NCBI GenBank assembly: GCA_036554605.1 | Contig: DATBMY010000289.1 | Coordinates: 1 to 19,604 of the forward strand | Length of the DNA stretch: 19,604 nucleotides | Source: DATBMY01 sp036554605 | Lineage (GTDB): Bacteria; Acidobacteriota; Blastocatellia; UBA7656 | Direction: 5' to 3' | In this document: positions 1 through 7,038 of the stretch, piece after piece | Layout of the letters: each line of letters begins with the position of its first letter | How positions within the stretch are numbered: position 1 is the stretch's first letter | The notes under the pieces: generated by a model | Database searches by the model: none | What the model saw: only the letters and a program-made list of their open reading frames with translations | Told to the model about the DNA's origin: nothing | Made by a program: the position numbers and the translations under genes

Positions 1-2
1 CG

Positions 3-1610
3 ACCCTCAAGCGAATTCCCGAAAGCCGCGAGACGTTCACGACGACTTCGCTAGCGCCCGTTGAACGCCTGTACACGCCGGGCAGCCTGCCGGGCTTCGA
101 CTATGAGAAGGAGCTGGGCTTTCCGGGCGACCCGCCTTACACGCGCGGCATACACGCGACGGGGTATCGCGGGAAGCTCTGGACCATGCGCCAGTTTGCC
201 GGGTTCGGGTCGGCCTTTGACACGAATCGCAGGTTCAAATACCTGCTCGAACACGGGCAGACGGGTCTTTCGGTCGCCTTCGATTTGCCGACGCTGATGG
301 GGTACGACTCCGACCACCCGTTCAGCGAAGGCGAGGTCGGCAAGTGCGGCGTCGCCATATCGAGCCTTGCCGATATGGAAGTGCTATTCGACGGGATCCC
401 GCTTGAACAGGTTACGACCTCGATGACGATCAACGCGCCCGCTTCGATGATATTCGCCATGTTTCTGGTCGTAGCCGAAAAGCAGGGCGCGGACTGGAAG
501 AAGGTCGGCGGCACTATTCAAAACGACATTCTCAAAGAGTACATCGCGCAAAAGGAATGGATATACCCGCCGCGGCAGGCCATGCAGTTGATCGTAGACA
601 CGATCGAGTTCTGCGCGAAGCAGGCGCCGCGCTTCAATCCCGTTTCGATCTCGGGCTACCACATACGCGAGGCGGGCTCGACGGCGCTTCAGGAGCTGGC
701 CTTCACCTTGCGAGACGGCATAGAGTACGTCCAATACTCTATCAATCACGGCATGGATGTCGATGAGTTCGCGCCGCGGCTAAGTTTCTTCTTCAACTCG
801 CACAACGATTTCTTTGAGGAGATAGCCAAGTTCCGCGCCGCCCGTCGCATATGGTACAGGGTGATGAAGGACCGGTTCGGCGCGAAGAACCCGCGGTCGT
901 GGACGCTGCGCTTCCACACCCAGACGGCCGGGGTGAGCCTGACGGCGCAGCAGCCGCTCAACAACATCGTGCGCGTGGCCATACAGGCGCTCGCCGGGGT
1001 GCTCGGCGGCACGCAATCGCTCCATACCGATGCCTATGACGAAGCGCTCGCGCTGCCTTCGGACGAGGCCGCGCTGATTGCGCTGCGCACCCAGCAGATA
1101 ATCGCGCACGAGTCGGGCGTAGTAAATACACTGGACCCGCTCGGCGGCTCGTACTTTCTCGAAAAGCTCACGCGCGAAATGGAAGAAGGCGCGTTCGAGT
1201 ACTTCCGCAAGATCGACGACTTCGGCGGGATGATCGAAGCCATAGACGCGGGCTTCCCGCAGCGGGAGATACAGGATTCGGCATACGAGTACCAGAAGGC
1301 GGTCGAGTCGAAAGATAAGATCATCGTCGGGGTGAATGAATTCGCGATGAAAGACGAGCCGATGGCGGTCCCCCTTCTTCAAATCGATGAATCGGTGGCC
1401 GAGCTTCAGACCGAGCGGCTCAAGAAACTGCGCGCCGAGCGCGATAACAAGCTCGTGGAAACGACGCTCGAGAAGCTGGCCGAAGGCGCGCGAGCGGGCG
1501 AGAACACGATGCCGCTGCTTTTAGATTGCGTTCGCGCTTACGCCACGCTCGGCGAGATGTGCGACGCGCTACGCCCGGTTTACGGCGAGTATCGCGAACC
1601 TATGTTTTAA
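3..1610 (+). CDS. icmA: B12-dependent acyl-CoA mutase, large (catalytic) subunit, 5' partial; probably isobutyryl-CoA mutase type
   Basis: Catalytic TIM-barrel subunit of an adenosylcobalamin-dependent acyl-CoA mutase, which rearranges the carbon skeleton of a CoA thioester in the cytoplasm. The frame is open from base 3, giving 535 visible residues; family length suggests only a few tens of N-terminal residues are missing. Family signatures seen are LSVAFDLPTLMGYDSDHP, TIQNDILKEYIA, SISGYHIREAGST and the C-terminal GGTQSLHTD. The protein ends shortly after the barrel and lacks the cobalamin domain, which is encoded by the next gene. Two substrate-pocket positions matter: methylmalonyl-CoA mutases have Tyr in RQYAG and Arg in the segment before YPP, whereas here there is Phe (codon 195-197, RQFAG) and Gln (codon 549-551, AQKEWIYPP). 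Those residues are reported for isobutyryl-CoA mutase, so butyryl/isobutyryl-CoA interconversion is more likely than methylmalonyl-CoA/succinyl-CoA. An automatic annotation would probably say methylmalonyl-CoA mutase. The mutase family is certain; the specificity is inferred. Confidence 0.93.
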   Translation, partial: TLKRIPESRETFTTTSLAPVERLYTPGSLPGFDYEKELGFPGDPPYTRGIHATGYRGKLWTMRQFAGFGSAFDTNRRFKYLLEHGQTGLSVAFDLPTLMGYDSDHPFSEGEVGKCGVAISSLADMEVLFDGIPLEQVTTSMTINAPASMIFAMFLVVAEKQGADWKKVGGTIQNDILKEYIAQKEWIYPPRQAMQLIVDTIEFCAKQAPRFNPVSISGYHIREAGSTALQELAFTLRDGIEYVQYSINHGMDVDEFAPRLSFFFNSHNDFFEEIAKFRAARRIWYRVMKDRFGAKNPRSWTLRFHTQTAGVSLTAQQPLNNIVRVAIQALAGVLGGTQSLHTDAYDEALALPSDEAALIALRTQQIIAHESGVVNTLDPLGGSYFLEKLTREMEEGAFEYFRKIDDFGGMIEAIDAGFPQREIQDSAYEYQKAVESKDKIIVGVNEFAMKDEPMAVPLLQIDESVAELQTERLKKLRAERDNKLVETTLEKLAEGARAGENTMPLLLDCVRAYATLGEMCDALRPVYGEYREPMF

Positions 1611-1613
1611 GAA

Positions 1614-1720
1614 CAGGGATCGGGGGTCGGGATTCAGGGGTCAGCTATTGTTCGTGAAATAGCATTTGAAATTTAAAATTCCAACTCCCCTGACCTCTGA
1701 CTCCCGACCCCCGACCCCTG
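1614..1720. repeat. Large imperfect inverted repeat with G-rich arms between the mutase subunit genes
   Basis: The arms at 1614-1644 and 1690-1720 are each 31 bases and pair at 28 of 31 positions, separated by 45 bases. Each arm is built from 7-base units (GGGGTCG, GGGGTCG, GGAGTCA, GAGGTCA on the G-rich strand). The left arm carries four G-runs of three or more on the plus strand, so G-quadruplex formation is possible. The A/T-rich spacer contains a further 6-bp stem, GCTATT 1644-1649 with AATAGC 1658-1663. It fills almost the whole gap between the two genes. It resembles a dispersed intergenic repeat rather than a simple terminator, since no U-tract follows the stem. Confidence 0.85.
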
Positions 1721-1730
1721 CGTGAGACTT

Positions 1731-2144
1731 ATGGCAGAAGAAAGAATAAGAGTATTGCTTGCAAAGCCCGGGCTCGACGGGCACGACCGCGGGGTCAAGG
1801 TGATTGCGCGCGCGTTGCGTGATGCCGGCATGGAAGTCATATATACCGGCCTAAGGCAGACGCCGGAGATGGTCGTCAGCGCCGCGCTCCAGGAAGATGT
1901 CGACGCCATCGGGCTCTCTATATTGTCGGGCGCGCATATGACGCTCTTTCCTCGCGTGGTAGAGCTTGCGCGAGAGGCGGGCCTCGACGATGTGATCATC
2001 TTCGGAGGCGGCATTATCCCCGACGAAGACATACCGCGACTCAAGGAGCTGGGCGTCAACGAAGTCTTCACCCCCGGCGCGCGCATGGAAGATATCATCG
2101 AGTTCATACGCAACAACTCGCGCCGCGCGCCCCGTGCCGCCTGA
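1731..2144 (+). CDS. icmB: B12-binding small subunit of the acyl-CoA mutase
   Basis: A 137-residue stand-alone cobalamin-binding Rossmann-like domain that carries adenosylcobalamin for the barrel subunit upstream. The base-off/His-on signature DGHDRG lies at residues 16-21: D16, H18 (predicted lower axial cobalt ligand) and G21. It is followed by the LSILSGAHM and FGGGIIP loops typical of these domains. ATG 1731 is preferred over an in-frame GTG at 1722 because the protein then begins MAEERIRVLLAKPG, the usual start for this family; no strong Shine-Dalgarno sequence is visible for either. Length matches the separate small subunits of isobutyryl-CoA mutase and of split methylmalonyl-CoA mutases. 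The gene is 120 bases downstream of the large subunit, across the inverted repeat, and convergent with the next gene. No MeaB/ArgK-type GTPase chaperone gene is adjacent on the downstream side. Confidence 0.93.
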   Translation: MAEERIRVLLAKPGLDGHDRGVKVIARALRDAGMEVIYTGLRQTPEMVVSAALQEDVDAIGLSILSGAHMTLFPRVVELAREAGLDDVIIFGGGIIPDEDIPRLKELGVNEVFTPGARMEDIIEFIRNNSRRAPRAA

Positions 2145-2164
2145 TCTATCCGGTCTCAATCCTA

Positions 2165-3661
2165 TCAAGTGCCCGGCGCTTTTCGTATGATCGCGCCAGG
2201 CATTTTACCGGTAGTTTTATCTTTATCCCACACCGGCTGGCCGTTGACCATGACGAGCCGTATGCCTTCCGATATTAGCTGCGGCTCCTTAAAGCTAGAC
2301 CGGTCGATGACGCGGTTCGGATCGAATATAACAAGGTCGGCCTTCATCCCTTTTCTGATCAGCCCCCGGTCCGCGAGCCCGAGTCGAACCGCGGGCATCG
2401 CGCTCATCTTGCGAATCGCCTCTTCGAGCTTAAGCCAGCGGCCCTCGCGAGCGAAACGGCCCAGCACTCGCGGGAAGGTGCCCGCGCCCCTCGGATGCCG
2501 GCTCCCTATGCCGCCGTCGCTCGACACCATGACCCAGGGCTGCTTGTAAAAAGCCCGCACGTCCGATTCGTTCATCGAATTGCATACGATGCCCGCGCCG
2601 CCGTCGCGCACGATCTGTTGATAAATTTCCACCGGCGTCTTGCCCTCACGCCGCGCAATCTCTTCGAGCGTCTTCATCTCGTATTCGGGATGCGCGCGGC
2701 AGGAAGTCACAAGCACATTCGCCGCGCCGCCCACGTTCGCAAGCGCGCGGGCGACCGCCTCTTTGTCTTCGTGGCGGCGGCTCGGCACTAAAATGGTGAT
2801 GGTCGAAGCCCAGGCCGTATATGGATAGCAGTCGGCAGTGACGCTCAAACCCGACGCGCGCGCTTGCTCTACGAGCCTTATAGCCTCGCGCGACTTGCCC
2901 CACATATTTCGATTGCCCATCTTTATGTGCGATATCTGCACCGGCAGCCCCGCCTCGCGCCCTATGCGTATCGCCTCGGCAAGCGCCGTCAGCATGCCTT
3001 CTTCTTCGTCGCGCATGTGAGTCATATAGATTCCGCCGAAACGCGCCGCGGCGCGAGCAAGCTCGATCACCTCTTCGGTGGCGCTCTTGAGCCCGATGTC
3101 ATATTCAAGCCCGGTAGATAATCCGAATGCCCCGTCGCGCATTCCCTGCTCCACAAGCTCGACCATTTTCTTGATCTCTTCGGCTGAAGCGGCGCGGTTA
3201 TAGTCGTCGCCCATAACACGGTGGCGCACGGTCCCGTGCCCGACGAACGAAAGCACGTTGAGGGCCGTCCTCCTGGCGGCGAGCCGGTCGAGGTACTCGC
3301 CCACCGGCCAGGGCGAGCCGCCGTCAGGCCCAACGGCGAGCGTCGTTATCCCTTGCGACACCTGAGTCGTCGCCGCGGGATCGTTGAGCAGTCCGCTTTC
3401 CGAGTGGTTATGAATATCGATAAAACCCGGCGCGACGATCATGCCCCGGGCGTCGATGACCGGTTCTCCGCGACGCGCCCTGAAAGAGCCCACGCCAAGG
3501 ATTCGATCGCCGGCTATTCGTATGTTCGCGCGAAAGGCGGGTCTGCCGGTGCCGTCGATAATTCTCGCGCCGGTTATTACGGTCGAGCCGCTCTCCTGTG
3601 CCTGTCCCACTACGGAGATCGAGAGACACAAGATCAAACAAATAATATGTTTTCCCATCAT
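2165..3661 (-). CDS. Exported amidohydrolase, N-acyl-D-amino-acid deacylase (D-aminoacylase)-like
   Basis: A 498-residue amidohydrolase-3 family protein starting with a probable signal peptide: a hydrophobic stretch at residues 6-18, with cleavage near residue 22 after VVGQAQ. The metal-dependent hydrolase pattern is present: IDIHNH (H84, H86), YMTHMRDE (H215), VQISHIK (H245) and SSDGG (D382), followed by the C-terminal beta-sandwich region ending in VMVNGQPVWD. In characterised D-aminoacylases the segment after QGITT contains a metal-binding Cys (GNCG). Here it reads GPDGGSPW with no Cys, so this is a relative with different metal coordination and substrate is uncertain. A likely role is extracytoplasmic removal of acyl or dipeptide groups from D-amino acids. 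The start at 3661 has AGAGG about 8 bases upstream on the mRNA; the next codon is also ATG. It is convergent with the mutase small subunit (20-base gap) and has no obvious operon partner. Confidence 0.85.
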   Translation of the reverse strand: MMGKHIICLILCLSISVVGQAQESGSTVITGARIIDGTGRPAFRANIRIAGDRILGVGSFRARRGEPVIDARGMIVAPGFIDIHNHSESGLLNDPAATTQVSQGITTLAVGPDGGSPWPVGEYLDRLAARRTALNVLSFVGHGTVRHRVMGDDYNRAASAEEIKKMVELVEQGMRDGAFGLSTGLEYDIGLKSATEEVIELARAAARFGGIYMTHMRDEEEGMLTALAEAIRIGREAGLPVQISHIKMGNRNMWGKSREAIRLVEQARASGLSVTADCYPYTAWASTITILVPSRRHEDKEAVARALANVGGAANVLVTSCRAHPEYEMKTLEEIARREGKTPVEIYQQIVRDGGAGIVCNSMNESDVRAFYKQPWVMVSSDGGIGSRHPRGAGTFPRVLGRFAREGRWLKLEEAIRKMSAMPAVRLGLADRGLIRKGMKADLVIFDPNRVIDRSSFKEPQLISEGIRLVMVNGQPVWDKDKTTGKMPGAIIRKAPGT

Positions 3662-3696
3662 AGACTACCTCTACAACCACGGGAGGATGCGCGTCA

Positions 3697-3876
3697 ATGA
3701 GGTATGACCGTTTCGAGGACCAGCCCGATTGGCAAGCGGCTGTGAAACTGGCTCTGGGAGTCTATTCTATGACCGCCGGTGAAATATTCAAGGGTCGTTC
3801 TAGCATGCGCGATCAGATCGAGCGCGGGGCCACTCAGGAATTACTGAGCTTCATACTTGAGATTGCTACTTTTTAA
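3697..3876 (+). pseudogene. Remnant of a four-helix-bundle (S23 / 23S rRNA intervening-sequence type) protein gene
   Basis: A 59-codon frame opens MRYDRFEDQPDWQAAVKLAL, which closely resembles the start of four-helix-bundle proteins of the S23/IVS family (about 120 residues, usually RFEDLPVWQ...). The middle reads RDQIERGATQELLSF. In family members the QIER segment is followed by a conserved stretch of the type AAVSIPSNIAEGFERG before TTQELL, so about 15-16 residues appear lost in frame between two GAGCGC-like sequences. The frame then stops after EIATF where normal members continue for two helices. It still has a good ribosome binding site, GGGAGGA at 3681-3687, nine bases before ATG 3697. 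The stop overlaps the end of the opposite-strand enoyl-CoA hydratase by 11 bases. It is probably a decaying gene; a functional mini-protein cannot be excluded. The family's function is not well established. Confidence 0.72.
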
Positions 3877-4630
3877 GGAAGCGCTCGACGCCGCGCTTGC
3901 AGTCTTCGGTCATCCTGGTGATGGCATTGAGTTGAACGCCCGCTTCGATTGCCGTCTCGAACGTCATGGCGTCCATATGGTAAAGCAGGTTTTTGGCTAG
4001 ACTCAGGGCCGAGGCGGACTTCGCCGCCATCTCGCCCACGTACTTCGCGACTCCGTCATCGAACTCATCGTCAGAAAATACGCGATTCACCATGCCGATC
4101 CTGGCCGCGTCGCGAGCCCCTATGATCTCTCCGCGCGTGATCAGCTCGAATGCGATTTTTTCCGAGACCGACCGGCGCAATATCGCCATCACCATCGCGG
4201 GGATGAACCCTATGTTTACTTCCGGGTAGCCGAACTGCGCCGTCTCGGCCGCCAAAACAATGTCGCACGCGGTCGCAAGCCCGCAGCCGCCCGCGAGCGC
4301 GCGACCGCGCACCGCGGCAATTACGGGGCGCGGGTGGCGGCGCATCTCGACAAATAGCTCGCCGAGGCCGCGGGCGTTGGCGACGTTCTCCATTACCGTC
4401 GCTTCGCTTATGCGGCGCAGGGCCGCCAGGTCGGCCCCCGAGCAGAAGTCTTTGCCGGCGCCGGTGATGACGACGGCGCGAACGCTTTCGTCGCTCGCCG
4501 CCGCCCGCAGCGCATTCTTTACCTCGGCGACTATGTCGTCATCCAGAGCGTTGCGTTTGTCGGGACGGTTAAGCGTTATGCGCGCCGTCGCCTGCTCGAT
4601 TGAGTAAAGAATCTTCTGGTACTCAGGCAT
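3866..4630 (-). CDS. Enoyl-CoA hydratase/isomerase family protein (possibly methylglutaconyl-CoA hydratase-like)
   Basis: A 254-residue crotonase-fold enzyme. Family landmarks are LNRPDKRNAL near residue 20, the first oxyanion-hole segment GKDFCSGADLAAL, the second oxyanion-hole segment RALAGGCGLATACDIVLAA and the catalytic-Glu segment FGYPEVNIGFIPA. Classical enoyl-CoA hydratase has two catalytic Glu residues. Here the one in the GGGxE segment is replaced by Gly (GGCGLA) while the second (PEVNIG) is kept, a pattern I associate with LiuC/methylglutaconyl-CoA-hydratase-like proteins of leucine and isoprenoid breakdown. That would fit the AtuA-family genes upstream, but exact substrate is inferred. 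The start codon lies one base beyond the stop of the small HTH-like gene, so translation is probably coupled; the nearest AGGAG is about 16 bases upstream, too far for normal use. Confidence 0.88.
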   Translation of the reverse strand: MPEYQKILYSIEQATARITLNRPDKRNALDDDIVAEVKNALRAAASDESVRAVVITGAGKDFCSGADLAALRRISEATVMENVANARGLGELFVEMRRHPRPVIAAVRGRALAGGCGLATACDIVLAAETAQFGYPEVNIGFIPAMVMAILRRSVSEKIAFELITRGEIIGARDAARIGMVNRVFSDDEFDDGVAKYVGEMAAKSASALSLAKNLLYHMDAMTFETAIEAGVQLNAITRMTEDCKRGVERFLKK

Positions 4631-4631
4631 G

Positions 4632-4874
4632 CTACTTTATATGCCGCTCCTGCACGATTCGCCGCATCCTCAAGACCGTCGAGTCGTTCGGGCTTCCCGT
4701 GCCATCGACCCAGGTGTCGACAATCTCCCGCTGGACGCCCACCGCGCGCGCCAGCTCTTCCGTGTTGTTATGAAAATAGTCGAGCAGCTTTGGCAAAAGC
4801 TCTTCGGCGCCCAGCTCGGAGACGTCCGGCTTGGATTCGGTCGATGTGGTCGCTGCTTTGCTTGTATCAGTCAT
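4632..4874 (-). CDS. Small HTH-like protein of unknown function
   Basis: An 80-residue protein with a low-complexity polar N-terminus (residues 1-20, rich in Thr, Ser, Lys) followed by a helical C-terminal domain. The segment ELARAVGVQREIVDTWVDGT looks like a Cro/C1-type helix-turn-helix (LARAVGV - turn - REIVDTWVDG), followed by a helix VLRMRRIVQER. A DNA-binding role or a structural HTH relative is possible, but I do not recognise a named family. The start has GAGG about 8 bases upstream on the mRNA. It is separated from the GDT1-like gene by 111 bases, so it may start its own transcript, and it runs directly into the enoyl-CoA hydratase gene with one base between, which suggests co-expression or regulation of that gene. 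Confidence 0.7.
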   Translation of the reverse strand: MTDTSKAATTSTESKPDVSELGAEELLPKLLDYFHNNTEELARAVGVQREIVDTWVDGTGSPNDSTVLRMRRIVQERHIK

Positions 4875-4985
4875 TTTCGATCCTCAAAGATAGCTCAAGT
4901 ATGATCTACAAGCGTCCGCAAGTAACCAGCCGATGAATTCAGATTAGCAAACCGCTCGCGTCCTGTTCAAGCAATGCCGCCGGGG

Positions 4986-5258
4986 CTAGAACTTCCCCAT
5001 CAGTATCAGCACGCCGATTATTATGAAGGCCACCGCCGACGCGCGCTTGATCCATTCGAGCGGCACATACTGGCTGAGCAATGCGCCGACGATGACCCCT
5101 ATCGCCGATACGCACGCGAGCGCAACCGACGCGCCTACGAGCACCGCCCATGGCTTCTTCGTTTGCGCCGCCATAGTCATTGCGGCAAGCTGAGTCTTGT
5201 CGCCCATCTCCGCCAGAAATATCACGCCGAACGTCGTTAGAAGCACTTTCCAATCCAT
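4986..5258 (-). CDS. GDT1/UPF0016 (TMEM165-type) half-size cation transporter
   Basis: A 90-residue inner-membrane protein with three predicted helices at about residues 3-25, 36-64 and 69-89. The first helix carries the family signature LAEMGDKTQLAAM (consensus E-x-G-D-K-T/S), whose acidic residues bind the transported divalent cation. Full-length GDT1/MneA proteins have two such halves with two signatures; this one has a single copy, as in bacterial half-size members thought to work as dimers. Characterised relatives move Mn2+ and/or Ca2+ out of the cytoplasm; this substrate is an inference for the present protein. It begins 14 bases after the stop of the AtuA C-terminal-domain gene, so it is probably in that operon, although no functional link to AtuA is obvious. 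No second half-gene is present nearby. Confidence 0.88.
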   Translation of the reverse strand: MDWKVLLTTFGVIFLAEMGDKTQLAAMTMAAQTKKPWAVLVGASVALACVSAIGVIVGALLSQYVPLEWIKRASAVAFIIIGVLILMGKF

Positions 5259-5272
5259 ATTTCTACCCGATT

Positions 5273-5617
5273 CTATATTCCGAGATCACGCGCCAGGCGG
5301 TCGTCGACTTCTATCTCCATTCTTAGTAGCGCGGTGCTATAGGTCTTGCCCTGCGCGTCGGTTTTGAGCGATAGCGTGCCGCCGCCGTCCAGGCTCTGAT
5401 GAAGTAGGAAGTTGAGCGCGCCCAGGTTCGGCACCTCGAATCGCTCCACCTCGCCTTCGCATATTCCTTTGAAATGCTCTTTGACGCGCGCGGCCGTCAC
5501 CTGCTCGACCAGCACTTTGTAATACTCCGGCTTGTAGGCGATCAACCCGACGTTTGCCGTGTCTCCTTTGTCGCCCGACCGCGCATGCGCGAGCTTTACC
5601 AGTTTTACTTTCGCCAT
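5273..5617 (-). CDS. Stand-alone AtuA C-terminal (ferredoxin-fold-like) domain protein
   Basis: A 114-residue protein with the signature LAHARSGDKGDTANVGLIA near its N-terminus, which I recognise as the small C-terminal domain found at the end of full-length AtuA (DUF1446) proteins. In this genome it is a separate gene starting five bases after the stop of the AtuA-like gene, so the two polypeptides probably form one complex. GAGG on the mRNA about 10 bases upstream of the start overlaps the end of the AtuA gene and is consistent with coupled translation. AtuA is genetically linked to acyclic terpene (citronellol/geraniol) use in Pseudomonas, but its exact reaction is not clear to me. Confidence 0.85.
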   Translation of the reverse strand: MAKVKLVKLAHARSGDKGDTANVGLIAYKPEYYKVLVEQVTAARVKEHFKGICEGEVERFEVPNLGALNFLLHQSLDGGGTLSLKTDAQGKTYSTALLRMEIEVDDRLARDLGI

Positions 5618-5622
5618 AGCTG

Positions 5623-6987
5623 TTACGCCTCTATTACGGAAATCTCCGCTTGCACTTCGCTTTTAGGAATGAGCGCGGGCCAGTATGCGATTATCTCTTC
5701 GACCTTCGGCCGCCCTCCCGCAAATCCCGTCACCGTCGGCGGGCCGTTCAACACAAGCGGCGCTATCTCGCGCGTGAACCGCTCGACCGCCGTCTTGTCT
5801 TCCCCCCTCACGCCTATGCGGAAAGTCACCTCCGCCAGGTCTTCGGGCGCGGGCCCCGAAAGCTCGCCGTGGCAGCCGTTGACGCCCACGAATTCCGTCA
5901 GCACCTTCTCGAACCTGAGCCCCAGCCGGTCGAGCCGCTCGCGAAGCACGCGGTCCGCCGCCCGCGCCTTCTTGTATGCGTCGGGCCAGCCATAGACGAG
6001 CGAGCCTACGGCCTTCCACCCGGCCGAATAGCTTATGCTCACCTTGTACAGATCGGTTGCCGGTCTTCCCTTTATTCCTGAAAACCTGACGCGGTTCTCG
6101 CCTTCTTGCTCAAGCTGTATCGTTGTGAAATCGGCGATGCAGTCGGGAGTGATGTATTCGCGTGGATCGCCCATCTCGTAAAGCAACTGCTCTTTGACCG
6201 ACGCGACGGTGATGCGCCCGCCCGTGCCCTCGTGTTTTGTGATCGTGAATGTGCCGTCCTCGCGGGCTTCGATTATTGGATAGCCGACATCGGCGAGGTT
6301 GGGGATCGTTTCCCAATCTACGAGACAGTTGCCGCCCGTGCATTGCGCCCCGCACTCTACCGTGTGGCCCGCGATTGTTCCGGCGGCAAGCCTATCCCAG
6401 TCCGTATCGCTCCAGCCGAATTCATGTATCATCGGCCCGAGCGAAAGGCCGGTGTCGGTTACCCGCCCGCAAATGACGATCTGCCCGCCCTGGTCAAGGC
6501 ACCGGGCCACGGGGCCGCCCCCGAAATAGACATTCGCGCTCTGCACGCGCGAGAGTATCGCTTCGAGCGGCTCGCCCGTATCGAGGTTTTTAAGCTCGAT
6601 CCCGCGGCTGACGAAATCGGCCAGCCGGTGCATTATGTCGTCGCCCGCGACTATGCCTATGCGGACGCGCCCGGTGAAGCCTTCGCGGCGAGCCAGGTCA
6701 ATGACCGCGTCGCGGCAGGCTTCGGGGTTGACTCCGCCCGCGTTGGCGACCACTTTTATGTGGTGCTCGACGATGTCGGGCAGCACCTCCGCGATCATCA
6801 CGACAAAGTCGCGCGCATAGCCCGAGCGCGGATCGCGCGCCCGCTGCTTCTGCATTATCGACATGGTTATCTCGGCCAGATAATCGAGCGTCAGGTAATC
6901 GATCGGACCTCGTCGCACCTGCTCGATAGGGGCCTGGAGCGAGTCGCCCCAGAAGCCCTGGCCATTCGCGATTCTTACGGTTTTCAT
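5623..6987 (-). CDS. AtuA family protein (DUF1446), acyclic terpene utilisation type
   Basis: A 454-residue cytoplasmic protein with the typical opening VRIANGQGFWGDS, then GPIDYLTLDYLAEITMSIM, VVANAGGVNPEAC, the glycine-rich YFGGGPVARCLDQGG and VICGRVTDTGLSLGP, all characteristic of AtuA. It ends near residue 454 without the usual C-terminal domain, which is encoded by the next gene. An upstream ATG at 7014 would add nine residues (MSPDKRDQA), but the conserved start and the AGAGAG about eight bases before ATG 6987 favour the shorter form. In Pseudomonas the atu cluster degrades citronellol-type terpenes through CoA thioesters. Here no geranyl-CoA carboxylase genes are in view, so a general role in branched acyl-CoA breakdown is only suggested by the enoyl-CoA hydratase in the same run and the mutase nearby. 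Confidence 0.88.
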   Translation of the reverse strand: MKTVRIANGQGFWGDSLQAPIEQVRRGPIDYLTLDYLAEITMSIMQKQRARDPRSGYARDFVVMIAEVLPDIVEHHIKVVANAGGVNPEACRDAVIDLARREGFTGRVRIGIVAGDDIMHRLADFVSRGIELKNLDTGEPLEAILSRVQSANVYFGGGPVARCLDQGGQIVICGRVTDTGLSLGPMIHEFGWSDTDWDRLAAGTIAGHTVECGAQCTGGNCLVDWETIPNLADVGYPIIEAREDGTFTITKHEGTGGRITVASVKEQLLYEMGDPREYITPDCIADFTTIQLEQEGENRVRFSGIKGRPATDLYKVSISYSAGWKAVGSLVYGWPDAYKKARAADRVLRERLDRLGLRFEKVLTEFVGVNGCHGELSGPAPEDLAEVTFRIGVRGEDKTAVERFTREIAPLVLNGPPTVTGFAGGRPKVEEIIAYWPALIPKSEVQAEISVIEA

Positions 6988-7038
6988 CGCTTGATCTCTC
7001 TTGTCCGGTGACATCTGGCGGGTGATAGATTCAGAGCG

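Noticed and set aside
780..1382. 200-codon minus-strand open frame inside the mutase large subunit
   Set aside because: Antisense to a strongly conserved coding region with no ribosome binding site or domain of its own.
3..1610. Mutase large subunit split by a frameshift from its B12 domain
   Set aside because: Separate large and small subunits are a normal architecture, both frames are intact with proper ends, and 120 bases of non-coding repeat lie between them.
2145..2164. Terminator between the convergent mutase small subunit and amidohydrolase genes
   Set aside because: The 20-base gap contains no stem-loop or U-tract that I can see.
6106..7011. 301-codon plus-strand open frame opposite the AtuA-like gene
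   Set aside because: It lies entirely antisense to a gene with clear family signatures, has no recognisable domain, and long antisense frames are expected in GC-rich DNA.
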